NCBI GenBank assembly: GCA_003248565.1
Contig: QFOV01000064.1
Location: forward strand, 1-14,527
DNA from: Stenotrophomonas sp.
Lineage (GTDB): Bacteria; Pseudomonadota; Gammaproteobacteria; Xanthomonadales; Xanthomonadaceae
DNA: 14,527 nucleotides
Reading direction: 5' to 3'
Shown: piece by piece, positions 6,455 to 13,152 of the stretch
How positions within the stretch are numbered: position 1 is the stretch's first letter
How the letters are laid out: each line of letters opens with the position of its first letter
Notes under the pieces: model-generated
Seen by the model: the letters and a program-made list of their open reading frames with translations, nothing else
Told to the model about the DNA's origin: nothing
Databases searched by the model: none
Position numbers and translations under genes: made by a program

Positions 6455-6690
6455 TTAGTAGTATCTGTTGGGTGCGGCCACCTCCTCGCCACGCAACGCG
6501 TCGCGGCCATATACGTGATAGTCGAATTGGTAGCGGAGACGCTCGAGCATTTCTTCTACACCACCTGTCCCGTTCATAAAACAATCCACAAGGGAGCCGC
6601 GTCCGTTGAATTCACCAATATAGGCATCGCGGAAGTTGCCCAAGGTGACATCTACGGACCACCTCAGGGAGTCGTAATTGGCGTCGAACG
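6455..6690 (-). pseudogene. 5'-truncated gene of unknown function
   Basis: The frame reads AAFDANYDSLRWSVDVTLGN, then FRDAYIGEFNGRGSLVDCF, then VEEMLERLRYQFDYHV, ending at TAA 6455-6457. It looks like the C-terminal 75 or so residues of a real protein. It is closed upstream by an in-frame TAA near 6689 with no ATG or convincing SD; only a TTG at 6643 could start it. The simplest reading is that the N-terminal part was lost in a deletion or recombination with a breakpoint near 6690. I do not recognise the family. Confidence 0.5.
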
Positions 6691-7228
6691 CGGCGCGTTA
6701 GCTAGGCAAGACCGGAAGCTCTCGATCCGGCTACAACCGTCCGCGATTTCCGGGGTAAAGCCCAGCATTACTTGGCGTCACTGGATACCAATGCCGCCTC
6801 AAGTGGCCGACGCGATAGCCCGCGGGGGGACCGATCGACCGCGGGCCACTTTCGATCGATGCGTTGGGTGGCACCGAACGACGCTCGGGGGCCGTCGTAG
6901 AACAAAGAACGCATGCGGCGAAGTCACAAAAACTGAAGATGGAGGCTGCCAGAGCAGGGGTTCGTCGAACTCTCGACCCACGCCATGAAGGCTGCGAGTA
7001 CATGCTGGATCAACGTCGTCACATCAGCGGTCTCGCCGTACGCCTGCGCGTGCAGCGCAGGGACCGCTCGAGGTCGATCTTAAGGAAAACAGGACAAGAG
7101 AGGGTCAGTTTGACGCTCTTGGGCTTACTAAGGGCTATCGTTCTGCGTGACTGTTACCGGACACGGCACGCCCGAGCGTTCGGTCGTCCTATTTGCCCTC
7201 CAATCATGAGTCAGAAATACACTCGCGT
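6691..7228. other. Region without a convincing gene; inverted repeats at 6802-6850
   Basis: No frame here is persuasive. Short protein-like stretches occur on the minus strand (for example TTLIQHVLAAFMAWVESSTN around 6945-7025) but are bounded by stops and look like debris. A compound inverted repeat is visible: AGTGGCC (6802-6808) with GGCCACT (6844-6850), and GCCCGCGG (6818-6825) with CCGCGGGC (6839-6846). The right arms overlap, so the two cannot both form fully. Confidence 0.45.
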
Positions 7229-8689
7229 TCACGCTTGGGCACCACCATCGGCGCCTGCAGCCCATGCCAGACCGGTGACCACGGCCAACGATGCATCACC
7301 GCGGAAAATGGGGATCCCCGGGAACACCTTTTCGACCAAGGAGGGAATCATGGCCGCCTGGGACATGCCCCCTGTCAGCAGCACAATATCTGGTGCGCAG
7401 GATGCCTGCTCCTTGGCAGTGCGTAAGAGTTGCTCGAGCCGCTGCGAAAGGTCTTCGGATGCTTGCTCAAGGAGTTGGTGATCTAACGGACAAGTAAGCC
7501 CGTCTTCTATATAGCTGAGTTTGAGCCGGCGGCGCGAATCCGATCCGAGGTTGATCCTAGCCCGTTCCACGGAGCGATTAAGCCGCACTGTATGGCCCGG
7601 GCACTGAAGTGCCACCAATCTCGCACGATATGGCTCATCGATCAGGCAGAAGTCGGCCACCTGAAAGTCACGCTGCTGCTTCGCATCGTGAACACTAGCT
7701 GCCCAAGCGTAGAAGTGCACCGGGGTTGAGGTGACATGCTTGCCAAACAGCGGCATCACACCTTTCAGGCTCAGCTCGAGATCAACGTCGGTGCCACCTC
7801 TCGGTTCGCCCCAGGAAGCTAGGATCTCAGGCGCTGGTAAATCTCCACCAACGCGGGCCATGGCGATGTCGGTGGTACCGCCACCGATGTCAAAGATCAG
7901 CACCCGAGTTGGCAACTCAACTTGGCGGTGGTGCTCGAAGGCTGCTGCTGCCGGCTCCTCAAGAAAACTGACCTCTTCAAAACCGGCAGCCATCGCCGCG
8001 TCGGTAAGGATGGATAGGGCCATCTCGTTGCCCGCCTCCCCTTGGGAGCTGCGGAAAGCCACGGGGCGACCGAGCACAGCCTTGCGCACGTCCGTTCCGA
8101 GTTGGGCCGAGGCGGTCTCCCGGATGTAGGACAAGATATGCGTGGAAATGCTCAGAAGCGTCTCACGAGCGCTGGGGAGCAAGGCATAACCGAGCATCGA
8201 CTTCGGCGACACCACCAAGTGTCCTTCGCCAGATCGCATGAAGGCCTTCATCGCCTCCTCGCCATACAATGCGTCCTTGATGCTTGCTGACTGTGCGCGA
8301 GCAGCTATAACCTCCCCCCTAGCCCAATCGCGCCGGACAGAGCCCACCGCCGCATCGTAAAAACTAGAGTCACCCTGGGCTTTAAGGGTGGGAATCATAG
8401 CCAAAGCATTGCTGCGCTCTTGCTCGGTGAGGCGCTCAGCATCCCGGCGCAGCGCTGCGATACGTGCCAGCTCTCTGGATTGGTCGGCCTTAAGCTCGGC
8501 TGCGAGGCGTTGGGCCTGCGCCTGCAATTCATCGGTGAGGACAAAATCCTGGAGATTGGGAAGCTGATGAGGGAAAAAGACTGTCGTCCGGAACTGAGAA
8601 TTGCCCTCGAATTCAATGAGTTTGACAGCCCCATCGACAACTGCGGCTGCAGCGGAGTAGCTGGTCCCGAAATCAATTCCAATGCGCAT
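7229..8689 (-). CDS. Hsp70-family protein, YegD-like
   Basis: A 486-residue actin-fold ATPase of the Hsp70 superfamily. The phosphate-1 motif is IGIDFGTSYS (residues 3-12), then AVLGRPVAF (204-212), FLEEPAAAA (242-250), the phosphate-2 motif IFDIGGGTTD (265-274), and the adenosine motif DIVLLTGGMSQ (434-444). It has a charged helical insertion (about 51-100) and ends soon after the nucleotide-binding domain, so it lacks the long substrate-binding and lid domains of DnaK, as in E. coli YegD (about 450 residues). YegD-type proteins are poorly characterised. The ATG at 8689 is chosen because the conserved motif begins at residue 3; an alternative start 18 bp upstream lies inside the G run. The gene stands 468 bp after the envelope-gene cluster and probably has its own promoter. 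Confidence 0.9.
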   Translation of the reverse strand: MRIGIDFGTSYSAAAAVVDGAVKLIEFEGNSQFRTTVFFPHQLPNLQDFVLTDELQAQAQRLAAELKADQSRELARIAALRRDAERLTEQERSNALAMIPTLKAQGDSSFYDAAVGSVRRDWARGEVIAARAQSASIKDALYGEEAMKAFMRSGEGHLVVSPKSMLGYALLPSARETLLSISTHILSYIRETASAQLGTDVRKAVLGRPVAFRSSQGEAGNEMALSILTDAAMAAGFEEVSFLEEPAAAAFEHHRQVELPTRVLIFDIGGGTTDIAMARVGGDLPAPEILASWGEPRGGTDVDLELSLKGVMPLFGKHVTSTPVHFYAWAASVHDAKQQRDFQVADFCLIDEPYRARLVALQCPGHTVRLNRSVERARINLGSDSRRRLKLSYIEDGLTCPLDHQLLEQASEDLSQRLEQLLRTAKEQASCAPDIVLLTGGMSQAAMIPSLVEKVFPGIPIFRGDASLAVVTGLAWAAGADGGAQA

Positions 8690-8692
8690 TAT

Positions 8693-8702
8693 CCCCCCCC
8701 CC
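8693..8702 (-). repeat. G10 homopolymer in the ribosome-binding region of the Hsp70 gene
   Basis: On the minus strand the leader reads GGT, then ten G, then ATA and the ATG (tract at 8693-8702, 3 nt before the start). A tract this long is prone to slippage and changes SD strength or spacing. A sequencing length error is also possible. Confidence 0.7.
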
Positions 8703-8777
8703 ACCAAACTAGATTGTCCTAGCTATTCTAGCGCGGGGGTCTTGGCAGGTGAGAGGCCACCCAAGCAATGTCATTCT

Positions 8778-8809
8778 TTTTGCTGAACCGCGCTTTTGCT
8801 GAACCGTGC
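8778..8809. repeat. Tandem 16-bp direct repeat
   Basis: TTTTGCTGAACCGCGC (8778-8793) is followed immediately by TTTTGCTGAACCGTGC (8794-8809), differing at one base. It lies in the gap between the Hsp70 gene and the lipoprotein gene. It could be a regulator site or a slippage duplication. Confidence 0.7.
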
Positions 8810-9157
8810 TAACGACCAACGGCTCGAACAACTAAGAGCGCGCAGCTCAGCTCCCGTTCTGCTGCTCAAAACCGGATCGACCGCTGGAAAATTGCAAAAA
8901 CTACAGGATGCGTATGTCCCGGGCGAGCACTTACGTACTCGCCCGGGCAGTTCTGATGGTCGATCGCCTAATTGAAATAGCACCCATCGTTAGCGACTAA
9001 TGACAACAGTTAAGGTATTTTGCAAAAACCGCTCACAGTTTACAGCAACCACGTCGAGTGCTCGCGAGTAATCCGACTAGCACCCCTGTCACAAAAATTG
9101 TCAGACATTCCATATGGCGAAAGGGTAGTTCAATAATCATGGCTGCTGCCCCCTGTA
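8810..9157. other. Intergenic region with a perfect 10-bp hairpin
   Basis: I see no credible gene in this stretch. It holds CCCGGGCGAG (8918-8927), a 10-nt loop and CTCGCCCGGG (8938-8947). There is no adjacent T tract on either strand, so a factor-independent terminator is only possible; on the minus strand it would lie after the lipoprotein gene at 9158. The Hsp70 promoter should lie between here and 8703. Confidence 0.5.
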
Positions 9158-9730
9158 TCAATTGCACGTCAGGTGCAAGTTCGCTGCTCGACTGCAGTTT
9201 ACCGAGATCCACTGCCGCATCTGCGGCTGGATTACACCAACCGGGTGCCCCTCTTGGTTAATGCAAAGCACTTGTGAACACCGCAGATCCAGCGCGAGCA
9301 CATCAGCGTTTGCCAGAAAGATCAACTGCCCCTCCAACTGGCTATCTTCGGGTTCACCCATGCGACCGTAGGCGCACCATATCGCCTCCGACCGCTGTTC
9401 GTCGACCTGGCAATCCAAATCGGTCCAGATTGGATACTTTTCGAGAAAGCGAGCATTGCTGTCAAAAGTGTAGTCATAGCCATCAGCATCACCGCTCTTG
9501 AATGCAGTATCGAACTTGACAAGCTGATCGACCAAAATCGGCTCATCCAATGGAAGCTTACGAACGTCTTCGACCTTGGCTTCATTCACCGGTGCAGCGT
9601 CGGGCGAAGGGGCCGTCTCAACAGCTGCGACAGGCGGTGCATCGTTTTTGCCAGTTTCACTTTGCAAAGTGCGATCACAGCCTGCAAGCACCGTGATGAC
9701 CAAGCTAATGACGAGCAGTTTTCCTTTCAT
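9158..9730 (-). CDS. Lipoprotein of unknown function (190 residues)
   Basis: The N-terminus is a type II signal peptide: MKGK, a hydrophobic core LLVISLVITV, and lipobox LAGC with lipidated C18. The +2 residue is Asp, which in enterobacteria favours inner-membrane retention. A Pro/Ala/Glu-rich linker (about 22-55) leads to a folded C-terminal domain (about 60-190) with six cysteines (DLDCQVDE, AIWCAYG, LRCSQVLCINQ, VNCSRA, LTCN) that could form disulfides in the periplasm. The start is supported by GGAGAGGAAT. I do not recognise the domain. It is the third gene of a same-strand envelope cluster (10219-10620, 9819-10172, 9158-9730) with gaps of 46 and 88 bp, so co-transcription is plausible. 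Confidence 0.82.
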   Translation of the reverse strand: MKGKLLVISLVITVLAGCDRTLQSETGKNDAPPVAAVETAPSPDAAPVNEAKVEDVRKLPLDEPILVDQLVKFDTAFKSGDADGYDYTFDSNARFLEKYPIWTDLDCQVDEQRSEAIWCAYGRMGEPEDSQLEGQLIFLANADVLALDLRCSQVLCINQEGHPVGVIQPQMRQWISVNCSRAANLHLTCN

Positions 9731-9818
9731 ATTCCTCTCCTTAACCGTTGTTTATTTATTATCTGGCCAGTGCCTGAGCCCCAGCGTTCATCAGGTCAGT
9801 TATTCTGGACAGTGCTGT

Positions 9819-10172
9819 TTAAGGCGCTTGGTCTACCCCCTTCGTCGGACCAGCTGTTTCGGTCAGAACACCAATCTGCCGTGCCTTGATCTGACCTGAC
9901 AGGAACGGGCTGATGACCATGTATACGATGACGGCCAAAGCGGACATCCAAGCTTCAATCGAGATTGCGTAAAGCAGAAAGAACACGTGAAAAACCCAAA
10001 ACACTATCGGTGATAGAACACCAAGGCTTTTTCGTACCTTTACTCGATTAACTACCACGTTGTTCTGAAAGGTGGGAAGCGGAAGACGCCCCTTCTTAAG
10101 ACTCAGATAGGCCCGAAGGCTAATGGGGATGATGAAGAAGATCAATGCAAGTGTGTAGATCAAGACGCCCAT
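9819..10172 (-). CDS. Small integral membrane protein, three predicted helices
   Basis: 117 residues. Hydrophobic spans lie at about 2-20 (VLIYTLALIFFIIPISL), 50-72 (PIVFWVFHVFFLLYAI) and 75-93 (ALAVIVYMVISPFL). A basic segment KKGRL (26-30) and KVRK (45-48) between spans 1 and 2 should face the cytoplasm. The frame continues open further upstream, but that part lies opposite the adjacent lipoprotein reading frame and has no membrane or SD signal; ATG 10172 with GGAG about 10 nt upstream is chosen. The family is not recognised. It sits between two lipoprotein genes, suggesting an envelope-located set. Confidence 0.75.
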   Translation of the reverse strand: MGVLIYTLALIFFIIPISLRAYLSLKKGRLPLPTFQNNVVVNRVKVRKSLGVLSPIVFWVFHVFFLLYAISIEAWMSALAVIVYMVISPFLSGQIKARQIGVLTETAGPTKGVDQAP

Positions 10173-10218
10173 TTTGGTATAGCTCCATTGAGATAAAAGA
10201 AGATGTGAAGGGCTTGTT

Positions 10219-10620
10219 TCAAAAGCCCATGGCATAGCTGAGGATCGGGGCGAGCATCTTGTTCTGGTACTCAACCAGGATGTTGCCGTCCCCTTGATCG
10301 GTATCGACCCGATAAGTGAAGTCCACGGACCGTTCACGGTCCTGATGGACATAAGTGATACGCGCATCGCATCGATAGCTATCGACTGTCTCGTCGTAGC
10401 TAATGGTCCGAATGTTGGTGATCTCATAGGTATCGAGGATCCCCATGAACTCATCCGCGGTTCCGCGCCGCGTCTGCGGCGCATACTTCTCGACCTCCAT
10501 CTCGATCGCACGATCGAGAACATCCAAGGCACCCGCATCCCCACAACCGGGCGTGCCCGCTGCGCAGCCGGCCAGAAGGATGCATGCCAGCATTGCGCTG
10601 GCGAAAACAGCTTTTGTCAC
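10219..10620 (-). CDS. Lipoprotein of unknown function (133 residues)
   Basis: It begins with GTG at 10620, five bases after an AGGGGAA ribosome-binding site. Signal peptide: MTKAVFASAMLACILLAGC, lipidated C19 with Ala at +2, which in enterobacteria is sorted to the outer membrane. The mature part starts with a Gly/Cys segment (TPGCGDAGAL). A domain follows with EVEKYAPQTRRG, then a likely beta-rich part, SYRCDARITYVHQ and VDFTYRVDTDQ, in which C28 and C83 could pair. I do not recognise the family. It is probably the first gene of the three-gene envelope cluster and is transcribed divergently from the XRE regulator at 10746, whose intergenic region may contain the shared promoters. Confidence 0.8.
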   Translation of the reverse strand: MTKAVFASAMLACILLAGCAAGTPGCGDAGALDVLDRAIEMEVEKYAPQTRRGTADEFMGILDTYEITNIRTISYDETVDSYRCDARITYVHQDRERSVDFTYRVDTDQGDGNILVEYQNKMLAPILSYAMGF

Positions 10621-10703
10621 ACGGTTCCCCTGTTCGTTTGAAAGGCGGTAGGGAAAGCGAAGGCCTTGCTATGAGCAGCCCAGACACCTACCGATGCTAA
10701 TCT

Positions 10704-10724
10704 TAGTATGTCGAATTGTAGTAT
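10704..10724. promoter_or_regulatory. Possible operator/promoter: two TAGTAT repeats
   Basis: TAGTAT occurs at 10704-10709 and 10719-10724, 15 bp apart, in the AT-rich divergent gap just upstream of the XRE gene. Each could serve as a -10-like hexamer or as a regulator half-site. Weak evidence. Confidence 0.25.
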
Positions 10725-10745
10725 TCAAACCGAGACCATCTGCCC

Positions 10746-10970
10746 ATGGCTCGGGCAGCTCATGAAACTCGGTTGGTAACCATCTTCGCCGCCAATGTTC
10801 GGCGACTGAGGAAGGAGCGCGGGATGTCTCAAGAACAGCTAGCCGAAGCCGCCGGCGTCCATAGGACCTATGTCGGCATGATTGAGCGCGGCGAGAAGAA
10901 CGTGACGATCTACAACATTGAACGAATCGCGAAGGCTCTCGATGTCTCGCCTGGTTCCCTTCTCAATTGA
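10746..10970 (+). CDS. XRE-family helix-turn-helix regulator
   Basis: A 74-residue protein that is essentially one Cro/C1-type HTH domain: NVRRLRKERGMSQEQLAEAA (helices 1-2), GVHRTYVGMIERGEKN (recognition helix and turn), then IERIAKALDVSPGSLL. It resembles controller proteins and phage-type repressors of the short class. There is no good Shine-Dalgarno before ATG 10746, so the transcript may be leaderless or nearly so; a downstream start would cut into the domain. Divergent orientation to the lipoprotein cluster suggests it may control that cluster or itself. No restriction-modification genes are nearby. Confidence 0.88.
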   Translation: MARAAHETRLVTIFAANVRRLRKERGMSQEQLAEAAGVHRTYVGMIERGEKNVTIYNIERIAKALDVSPGSLLN

Positions 10971-11012
10971 GCAACTTGGCCGAGAGGATTGGAGTCTCCA
11001 CGCTCGTGAGCA

Positions 11013-11231
11013 CTAATATCCCTCTATCTCTTCAATGCGTAACGCCTCGATCAGATAGGTCCCAGCCCTAAGACGAAGCCTGCTTGCCGCCTCTCCGATC
11101 CTCGCTCGTTGCCTCCAGTCTCCTAGCTCTGCCGATCTCTCGAGTTCCCTCGCCTGACGGTCGAGGTCCTTCGCTTTGGCACGCGCCTGGGCGGCTTTGG
11201 TCGCAGACCAAAGCCTTTCTTTTTCGCTCAT
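11013..11231 (-). CDS. 72-residue charged helical protein
   Basis: The sequence is rich in Ala, Arg, Glu and Lys (KAAQARAKAKDLDRQARELE), predicting a long helix or coiled coil, followed by a short hydrophobic end (YLIEALRIEEI). I do not recognise a family. ATG 11231 follows GGGAATCAAT and lies 21 bp after the RadC-like gene, so it is probably the third gene of the DUF932 operon. Convergent to the XRE gene. Confidence 0.65.
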   Translation of the reverse strand: MSEKERLWSATKAAQARAKAKDLDRQARELERSAELGDWRQRARIGEAASRLRLRAGTYLIEALRIEEIEGY

Positions 11232-11252
11232 ATTGATTCCCTCGATGGGACC

Positions 11253-11750
11253 CTAAAGGTCTCCGAGTTGTGCCATGGACGTACTTCGGCCTGCAGCTAC
11301 AACGAAGTGATCCAAAACCCTCACCTCGACCAACGCCAGTGCTTCTTTTAGTCGCAAGGTGATGGCTCTATCCGCTGCGGAGGGCTCGCAATGTCCGCTA
11401 GGGTGGTTGTGGGCCAATAGAACCGCTGCAGCGTTCTGAGCCAATGCCCGCTGGACCACGACCCGCGGATGGATCACTGCACCGTCGATTGAACCTGAGA
11501 ACAGCCGCTCAACCGCAATCAATCGATTGCGCGTATCCAAGAACGCGACCTCAAAGTGCTCCCTGGTCTCGGTACCCAAACGCAGTCGAAAAAACCTCCC
11601 CGCAACATCTGGCTCGCTGAGCAAAGGCCCAACGCTTACCGCCCGGCCTTCAAGGATCCGCAGTGCCATAGCAATGGTCGCTTCTTCATCGACACATGCC
11701 CTATCTACGGCAGGGACCGCAAAACAAACAGGATGTGCTACGCAAGTCAT
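11253..11750 (-). CDS. RadC-like JAB-domain protein
   Basis: A 165-residue protein with the JAB/MPN metallo-protease fold of RadC. The JAMM motif is intact: HNHPSGHCEPSAAD (residues 114-127, HxHPx6SxxD), with a candidate catalytic Glu upstream (E81, IAVERLFSG). The N-terminal helix-hairpin-helix domain of chromosomal RadC is missing, as is typical of the plasmid and ICE versions annotated as 'JAB domain-containing'. The substrate is unknown; despite the name, a DNA-repair role is not established. ATG 11750 with GGGAGG five bases upstream is chosen, and it overlaps the DUF932 stop as ATGA (11747-11750), so the two are translationally coupled. A longer frame from 11813 overlaps the previous gene and was rejected. 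Confidence 0.9.
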   Translation of the reverse strand: MTCVAHPVCFAVPAVDRACVDEEATIAMALRILEGRAVSVGPLLSEPDVAGRFFRLRLGTETREHFEVAFLDTRNRLIAVERLFSGSIDGAVIHPRVVVQRALAQNAAAVLLAHNHPSGHCEPSAADRAITLRLKEALALVEVRVLDHFVVAAGRSTSMAQLGDL

Positions 11751-12703
11751 GCAACCTCCCCTAACAGCGCGTCCCAGACCTTCTGCTTCAGCAAGGCCCC
11801 CTGACCAAACCACGCCGCATCCAACCGATTTTCAACACTCTGTGCGCGCCGATGATGGTCAACGAACTCGGTGACGCTGTTCAAAAGACCAAAAGCCGTG
11901 CCTCGGCTAGTTTTCAAACTGGATCCCCTCCCCTGCCCGTCATACAACGCCCGAACCTTGGCCACAGCCTGCTCGTTCACCACTTCCTTTCCAAGCTGGG
12001 CTACTGGATAGGTCAAAACCTTACGCAGGAGCGTATCGACGGCATCCGGATCAACAGGTGTGTCACAGAGCATGCGCATACGATCAACAAAGCTGTGCCA
12101 GCTCTCAACCGCGATACCCAACTGGCTCTTGACCCTATCGGCATCGAAAGTGCTCCTGTGTGGCACTTTGATGGCTCCAGCATTGTCACCCACTGCGATC
12201 TGCAAGGTGTTGTTGCAAACCACGCGTACAGACGTGAACTGCGCGGTCGTTGCCAACGTGCCGTCGCAAGCAGTGGCCAACAGAAGATAGCCATTGACCT
12301 GGTCCTGCCCCTTCAAGGCCACACCTTGACCCGTACGTGCAAGAGCCCAGAATTTGCGCCCTTCCCGCAATACACCCGCCGTCTCGAGCTCGAACCCGCT
12401 ATGCCGGGTCAGATAACGATAGAACTCAAGGATCTCGGCAGGTTGGACGACCTGATAGCGTTTGGAGACCACTGCCAACGGTTGCTTCGTATCGGAGCGA
12501 TAGAGCACCTTCTGCCCCGGAAATGGCCGATCCGGCTCCTGATCCGCACCCTCTGCGGCGAAGCGCACTTCCGCCTCTTCCAGCGACCAGTTCATCCCAG
12601 CGCGTTCGCGCCATACTTCAATGGACTGTCCTGGCGCTAACTGGCTCCCAATACCGTGCCAAGGCACCTGCCCTGTATAGGCCATCGTTTCGACGTGATG
12701 CAT
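11747..12703 (-). CDS. DUF932 domain protein (phage/plasmid-like family)
   Basis: 318 residues. The N-terminus HHVETMAYTGQVPWHGIG (PWHGIG at 14-19) is the signature of the phage/plasmid-like DUF932 family. Then comes VVSKRYQVVQPAEILEFY (about 78-95), and the central part has RVVCNNTLQIAV, all typical. The function is unknown; the family is common on plasmids, ICEs and phages, frequently next to RadC-like genes as here. ATG 12703 has GGGAGAT 5-6 nt upstream. It is the first gene of the operon DUF932 - RadC-like - 72-residue protein and carries a 12-bp hairpin in its leader at 12733-12762. Confidence 0.9.
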   Translation of the reverse strand: MHHVETMAYTGQVPWHGIGSQLAPGQSIEVWRERAGMNWSLEEAEVRFAAEGADQEPDRPFPGQKVLYRSDTKQPLAVVSKRYQVVQPAEILEFYRYLTRHSGFELETAGVLREGRKFWALARTGQGVALKGQDQVNGYLLLATACDGTLATTAQFTSVRVVCNNTLQIAVGDNAGAIKVPHRSTFDADRVKSQLGIAVESWHSFVDRMRMLCDTPVDPDAVDTLLRKVLTYPVAQLGKEVVNEQAVAKVRALYDGQGRGSSLKTSRGTAFGLLNSVTEFVDHHRRAQSVENRLDAAWFGQGALLKQKVWDALLGEVA

Positions 12704-12732
12704 TTTAATCTCCCTTTATAAGCCGCATAACG

Positions 12733-12762
12733 CACAAGGCCCGGACAATGCCGGGCCTTGTG
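12733..12762. repeat. 12-bp perfect stem-loop in the DUF932 operon leader
   Basis: CACAAGGCCCGG (12733-12744), loop ACAATG, CCGGGCCTTGTG (12751-12762). No T tract follows on either strand. It lies 30 bp before the DUF932 start. It could be a weak terminator of the gene at 12783, an attenuator, or a regulator site. Confidence 0.6.
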
Positions 12763-12782
12763 GTCAATATTGGATTATTGAT

Positions 12783-12968
12783 TTAATCGTAAGAATCCCG
12801 ACCAAGCTGGTCAGGCCGAGTGAATGAACATCGAGCTACGGCCGATAAAATAGCCGCAGCAACGATGAAGACGCAGTATAGAAACTCAGATTTATCTTTC
12901 ATATCTACCACCCAATACAGTAGCGCAAGCGCAAAAAAGCCACGCGAAGCAAGGAATTCCTGCTTCAT
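12783..12968 (-). CDS. Possible 61-residue small membrane protein
   Basis: Sequence features: MKQEFLASRGFFALALLYWV (first hydrophobic stretch, about 10-20), charged turn VDMKDKS, second hydrophobic helix FLYCVFIVAAAILSAVA (about 29-45), and a polar tail. The composition fits a real two-helix inner-membrane protein, but the Shine-Dalgarno before ATG 12968 is poor and no family is recognised. It lies upstream of the DUF932 gene in the same orientation, with the hairpin between. Confidence 0.45.
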   Translation of the reverse strand: MKQEFLASRGFFALALLYWVVDMKDKSEFLYCVFIVAAAILSAVARCSFTRPDQLGRDSYD

Positions 12969-13152
12969 TGGAGTATTAAGGTTCTGAGATATTTTTAAAT
13001 CGAGCTGCCCCCTTGCCGACAGGTCCCTTTCTGTGATCCTCTCACCGATAGATCCTTTTTATGAATCTCTTACGACACGCGTTTAAAAACCTCAAAAACG
13101 GACACCTGCTATTGGGTTAATCCCCCACCAACATCCCATACCCTATTCTGGA
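12969..13152. other. Intergenic DNA
   Basis: AT-rich in part (TTTTTATGAATC, GTTTAAAAACCTCAAAAACGG). I see no gene or clear terminator; it may hold the promoter for the small gene at 12968. Confidence 0.3.

Noticed and set aside
6317..6988. 223-residue plus-strand frame
   Set aside because: It runs antisense to the 6157-6690 genes and into debris, with no SD and low-complexity basic composition.
7731..8129. 132-residue plus-strand frame
   Set aside because: It is antisense to the Hsp70 gene and rich in Ser/Arg/Pro, a shadow.
9819..10544. 241-residue version of the membrane protein
   Set aside because: The upstream half is Arg/Ser/Met-rich and lies over the lipoprotein gene in another frame; the ATG at 10172 begins a normal membrane segment.
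11852..12640. 262-residue plus-strand frame
   Set aside because: It is antisense to the DUF932 gene, whose family signature is clear.
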